This document shows positions 59,990 to 64,000 of a stretch of DNA of 64,000 nucleotides, piece by piece. The notes beneath the pieces were generated by a model. That model was not told the DNA's origin and searched no databases. It saw nothing but the letters and a program-made list of their open reading frames with translations. The number at the start of each line of letters is the position of its first letter. Position 1 is the stretch's first letter. This DNA is from Saccopteryx bilineata (lineage: Eukaryota; Chordata; Mammalia; Chiroptera; Emballonuridae), in assembly GCF_036850765.1 (NCBI RefSeq), contig NC_089495.1, forward strand, positions 114,785,033 through 114,849,032. The letters are read 5' to 3'. A program made the position numbers and the translations under genes.

Positions 59990-60470
59990 GGAGGAGCTCT
60001 TCAGCCTGTGCGCACTTGGCCTGCAGAGATGGGGCACAGACTGAGCGCCCCCAAGAGGGAAAGCTGCAGAAAATGCAGAGGCTCCAATCCTACTGGTAGG
60101 ATTGCAACTATCCCCCGGGTTAGTTTATTTAAATTGTGCCTTATCTTCTGAGCTTAGATAAGTCACACTTTTCTAGAACCTCATTGTAATATTTTCTCTA
60201 AACTCTTAGAGGAGTTTGGAAATGACTAACGGCTCTGCACTGTCAGTTCACCGCTGTAGACACACCCCGTCCTTTGGCTTGCTGAAGCAGAAGGACCTAA
60301 ACAGTCTACTTTGTTCTCTGCCCTGAGCCTGGCAGCTGTGCCGGTGTTACTCATGCTGGCAGGCTGAGACCTACCACAGCCTCTGAGACCAATCCTCAGA
60401 TCAATAAAGCCTTGCTGAAGACATTTAGCATTCTGTCAGTCTTGCTCTTGGTAACTGGTGTCCCAAGCTT
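59990..60470 (+). other. Possible LTR-like segment, weak
   Basis: ATCAATAAAGCCTTGCTGAA near 60400 looks like an LTR poly(A) region, following a GC-richer stretch. No clear TG...CA ends or duplication were found. Could be unrelated unique sequence. Confidence 0.25.
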
Positions 60471-61912
60471 CCAGTCCTTGCTAACTTTTCACCTTTTGTT
60501 TCATGCATCAGTCCACCAGAGGGGAGAGATTCTGCTAAGATAATATGTGCTACATAAGGTACATGTAACTGGTATATAAGAAAAAATAACCCCACTGGTT
60601 AAACAGTCCTGGGAAGAAAAGGGGTCCTTTTCCCCCTCACCTGAGAGGGCTACAGGAAGATTACAGTGGAGGAGGGCTGAGGAGCTCTCTGGTAAAGGAG
60701 ACAGGAAGGTGAGCTGAGCCCAGGTAGGCATGGATTGCTTTTTCTCCATCACCTACTATCCTTAGCTCTTTATTTCCTTGTTATATTTTAATATAATAGA
60801 TTTGCAAATTTTTTACCCATTGTTAAACAGAGAACAAGAAGAGCAAACACTCCTTTCACCTGAGAAATTAATCATTCTTTGACATTTAAATCATATGCTT
60901 ACATTTAATTTCTTATAGGTATAAAATAAATTAAAATTTTATTTCCATTAAATTTATATTATAGGGTATAATGATCAGGTCAATTGCAATTAAAATCAAT
61001 TTACTATATTAATTTCTTTTTACTTATCTTTAATAAAAATTAAATCCTTATATCTTTTTATCCTTTAAAATAATCTGGCATTAATACTTAAGAAGCAAGA
61101 ATGTTCTTTTGACTTTGATCTCAATAGCCTCACAAGTCTGGAAATAATTCAAAAGAATTTTTAAAATTATACTATTAATGACCTGACTTATTTTCTTGTC
61201 TTATTAAAAAATATCAGTTGAAGAAAGAGAAACAAGAGTGATGTACTCTTCCTTTGTACAAGGATTGAATAAACGGATGAAAGTCCATTTCAGCAGCAGA
61301 TATTTCAGACCATGAATGGAGCCTAGGAAATCCAGAACAGAAGGAAAGATGTTGGGGGAGCTAAAAAAGGCAAACAGAAAAATCAGTAGAAAGCATGTTT
61401 TAGTGCTTATTTTATGAAAATGTGTTATAAATGCTTATTAACAAATATACTTATAAGGAAAAAGAGGACACAGTCCCCACGCTTGATAGTTTTGTAAAAG
61501 CTAAAAGAGTTGAGCTTAAATTCATTTACAAAATTTGAGCCAAAGAGCATCTCCAGCGTTTTCACCGGAGTGACCAACGGGCGCGTTACAGCAGAAGTCC
61601 ACATGCCGCCCGGAAGAGCTGTGCCCCCTTTCCTAGATATGTGTACATAGAGTGTTTGCAGGTGTACTTTCAAAGGCTAGCTCCTACTTCCATATTCCTT
61701 TTCTGGTTACACTGATTTTTGTCATCCAGTGTATTCTCTTACTCACTCAGCAGGTCTCTTTTATTTCTTTCTTTTTTCTTTTTTTTCTTTTTAGTGAATT
61801 TACTGGGGTGACACCGGAAGGACAGACACCAGTGTGATGATTACTGGGGACGGAGGGGGAGATGAAGGTGGGCAGAGCGGGGACAGATGGTGGTGGAAGC
61901 AGCCTAGACCTG
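60471..61912. other. AT-rich unique sequence
   Basis: No gene is seen; a T-rich tract at 61757-61795 precedes the minisatellite. Confidence 0.45.
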
Positions 61913-62068
61913 GGTGGTGATCGTGCAGTGCACACACCGAGGGCATGCTGTGGTGGTGATCGTGCAGTGCACACACCGAGGGCGTGCTGTGGCGGTGATC
62001 GTGCAGTGCACACACCGAGGGCGTGCTGTGGCGGTGATCGTGCAGTGCACACACCGAGGGCGTGCCGT
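61913..62068 (+). repeat. 39-bp minisatellite, four copies
   Basis: GATCGTGCAGTGCACACACC recurs at exact 39-bp steps (61919, 61958, 61997, 62036), with only a few base changes (GGCATG to GGCGTG, TGGTGG to TGGCGG). Each unit has several CpGs. Since 39 is a multiple of 3, both strands remain open; those frames are artefacts of the repeat. Confidence 0.92.
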
Positions 62069-62965
62069 GGACTGAGCACCTGAACCCTGTGCAATGTTGT
62101 GAGAGCTGTCTCTTTTCCAGTTTGTGTGTGTGTCACAGAAAAATAAAAGTGTACTCCTCTCAGTGACTAGAAAACAGCAGAATCTGGTTTAAAGTAAAAA
62201 TATAGTAAGAAAACTTCATCAATTATTGTTAAGAAAATTCACAAAGACTGTACTATTTTTTTATTTTAAAGCAAGTCACTATATTTTAAGAAATAGAAAA
62301 CAATTTAGGTAAACTTTAGCATTGCTACTGCTTGCTCTGTGTGAGGAAAATCAGAGAAAACAACAGTCACAACTGGCAAAGCAAGAACACAGCTATAAAT
62401 CCCTCAAAATAAGCAGGTTGGGTGTCACCAGTCCAGTCTTTCAACATCACTGTATTTACAAAAATCTTGACTGATTGAAATGTGTGCAATTTGTAGTTGA
62501 ATCGGATTCAAGGTTTTGTTTTGTTTTGTAAGCAGACATAACTCTAGGTCGGTGTTGCAAGAGCAGTGTCCCTCAGGAAGATAAGCATGCAGAGCACACG
62601 CAGGACTGACATGCAGGCCGAGCATACCATACATTTCTTCACCACAAAATTTGAAAATATTTCTTTAAAATACCTTACTGTATCTAGGAAAGCTTATTAT
62701 GGACGTAAGAGCATCAGTTACAGATAACTCTAAGCCGGGCTTTATAAATGATGGAGCTGGGAGTGTTTTGATAAAGATGCCCAGGACAGCTAGAAATATC
62801 AGCAGGAAGCAGAGATCACATGTTGTCAGTTTGCGATCAGTATTAACTCATCACATACACCATCACCAACATCTCTATTCTGAGTGGGGCTATAAGTTGC
62901 AGGAACCCCTTAGCGGGACTGCCAGCAGCCTTTCAGGGTACCATCTACCCAGGATGTGGAAGAGA
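62069..62965. other. Unique sequence, no gene seen
   Basis: The plus frame at 62699-63049 runs into the SINE tail and is not a gene. Confidence 0.45.
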
Positions 62966-63295
62966 ATTTTTTTTGTCTCTGTGTGTGGCAGAGACAGAGA
63001 GAGTCAGAGAGAGGGACAGACAGGGACAGACAGGAAGGGAGAGAGATGAGAAACATTAATTCTTCGTTGAAGCTCCTTAGTTGTTCATTGATTGATTTCT
63101 CATATGTGCCTTGACCAGGGGGCTATAGCAGACCAAGTGACCCCTTGCTTGAGCCAGCAACCTTAGGATCAAGCTGGTGAGCCTTGCTCAAAACAGATGA
63201 GCCTATGCTCAAGCTGGCAACCTCGGGGTCTTGAACCTGGGTCCTCCGCATCCCAGTCAGACGCTCTATCCACTGCGCCAACGCCTGGTCAGGTG
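62966..63295 (-). mobile_element. GCCTGACC-type SINE
   Basis: Minus-strand head CCTGACCAGGCGTTGGCGCA ends near 63295; GACAGAGAGAGTCAGAGAGA is the CT tract reversed; tail near 62966. Confidence 0.88.
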
Positions 63296-64000
63296 TGGGT
63301 TAGAATCTTTAATACTCATATGATACTCTGAAAAGAATTCAGCCAACTGTACAATGATGATTTTCTGAGCAATCTTCATAGTATAATATCCTAAAATATC
63401 ACTGCTTTCACGGGCCTTAGCAATACCGTTGCCCTAGCAGTTTGGCAGGGTGGGCCAGCTCTGGCATAAAGTCAACAGATACCATATGAATTTGATACTG
63501 CTGTGGGAATTCTTGACAAAACTTCCTGTTATCCAGGTGGAGGAAACAACAGAGAAGTAGAATTGTTTAGGACTATATAGACATCGCTATTGATTACTAG
63601 TTTAATTCAGATTCATTAGTCAGAATATTAAAATACATAAAAAGCCTCTAAACATCTTGTGATCTGCCTTGCATCTCCACCTTGTTGTTTTCCCTGCAAT
63701 CTAGTTGCATCTGACAATGTGCATTCTTAGCTCGGAGTTCACACCCAGCAACCCCACACCAAGCAGGCGAGGAGTGTGGACAGGAAACCCTTACACAAAG
63801 TGAAGAGACTCAGACCATCGCTGAATGTGAAGGGTCACAATATCATCACATTCGATCTGATGTGGTGGAGTGAATGCAGTCATTGAGCTTTGCATTTATT
63901 AAGCCACACCATTGTATTCTGCCTAATTAACAAGATAAATCAAGTCTTGGTATCACCTAATCTTCACTGGCAGGAACACTTTCACCAGTATGGATTGGGA
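63296..64000. other. Unique sequence to the window edge
   Basis: Nothing recognised. Confidence 0.45.

Noticed and set aside
61913..62068. Possible CRISPR-like array
   Set aside because: Units are directly adjacent with no unique spacers, and the genome is mammalian.
61747..62136. Minus-strand frame with repeated H-A-L-G-V-C-T-A-R blocks
   Set aside because: Created by the in-phase 39-bp minisatellite; no start context or splice support.

Overview
The window looks like mammalian, and most probably bat, nuclear DNA: AT-rich intronic or intergenic sequence with almost no coding potential and a dense load of mobile elements. At least sixteen tRNA-derived SINE copies of VES-like types are present, including a long type of about 390 bp that starts GCCCTGGCC and a type that starts GCCTGACC. 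In my memory these are characteristic of horseshoe-bat-like (rhinolophoid) genomes. Several hAT and Tc1/mariner miniature elements fit a bat as well. The species assignment is inference.

Only one host gene piece can be supported. A CpG island (about 24.58-25.44 kb) holds, on the minus strand, a first coding exon of 41 codons (ATG at 25078, splice donor after 24955). Its peptide and splice phase fit an alternative amino terminus of the DLC1/STARD13 family of START-domain RhoGAPs; DLC1 is my preferred call. If right, 1-24954 is the start of its first intron and 25.45-64 kb lies upstream of this promoter, either an intron of a longer isoform or intergenic. No other host exon was recognised.

Layout: 1-12.2 kb holds SINEs, old MIR/L2 relics and a truncated hAT MITE. 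At 12.28-16.11 kb is an L1 with ORF1, endonuclease and carboxyl-terminal parts but no reverse transcriptase. At 16.11-20.0 kb is a nested block: class I endogenous retrovirus gag-pol debris interrupted by a hAT MITE, then a mariner MITE, a pogo/Tigger-like element and another hAT MITE. At 21.3-23.8 kb there are three SINEs, and at 24.6-25.4 kb the promoter and exon. At 28.8-32 kb there are three SINEs; at 35.7-36.4 kb a complete solo LTR; at 41.66-43.24 kb a complete hAT element, a long SINE and an LTR-like segment with six CCAAT boxes. At 44.8-45.8 and 47.4-50.3 kb are two old L1 fragments, the second split by a hAT copy that still carries transposase carboxyl-terminal sequence. At 51.9-63.3 kb there are SINEs, a Tc1/mariner-like MITE, a second LTR related to the 36 kb one in opposite orientation, and a 39-bp minisatellite.

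The observation most worth following up is that copies of the long SINE contain close matches to the CTCF core motif, in tandem in two copies. That would make this bat SINE a possible carrier of insulator sites. I found no dedicated novel gene system.
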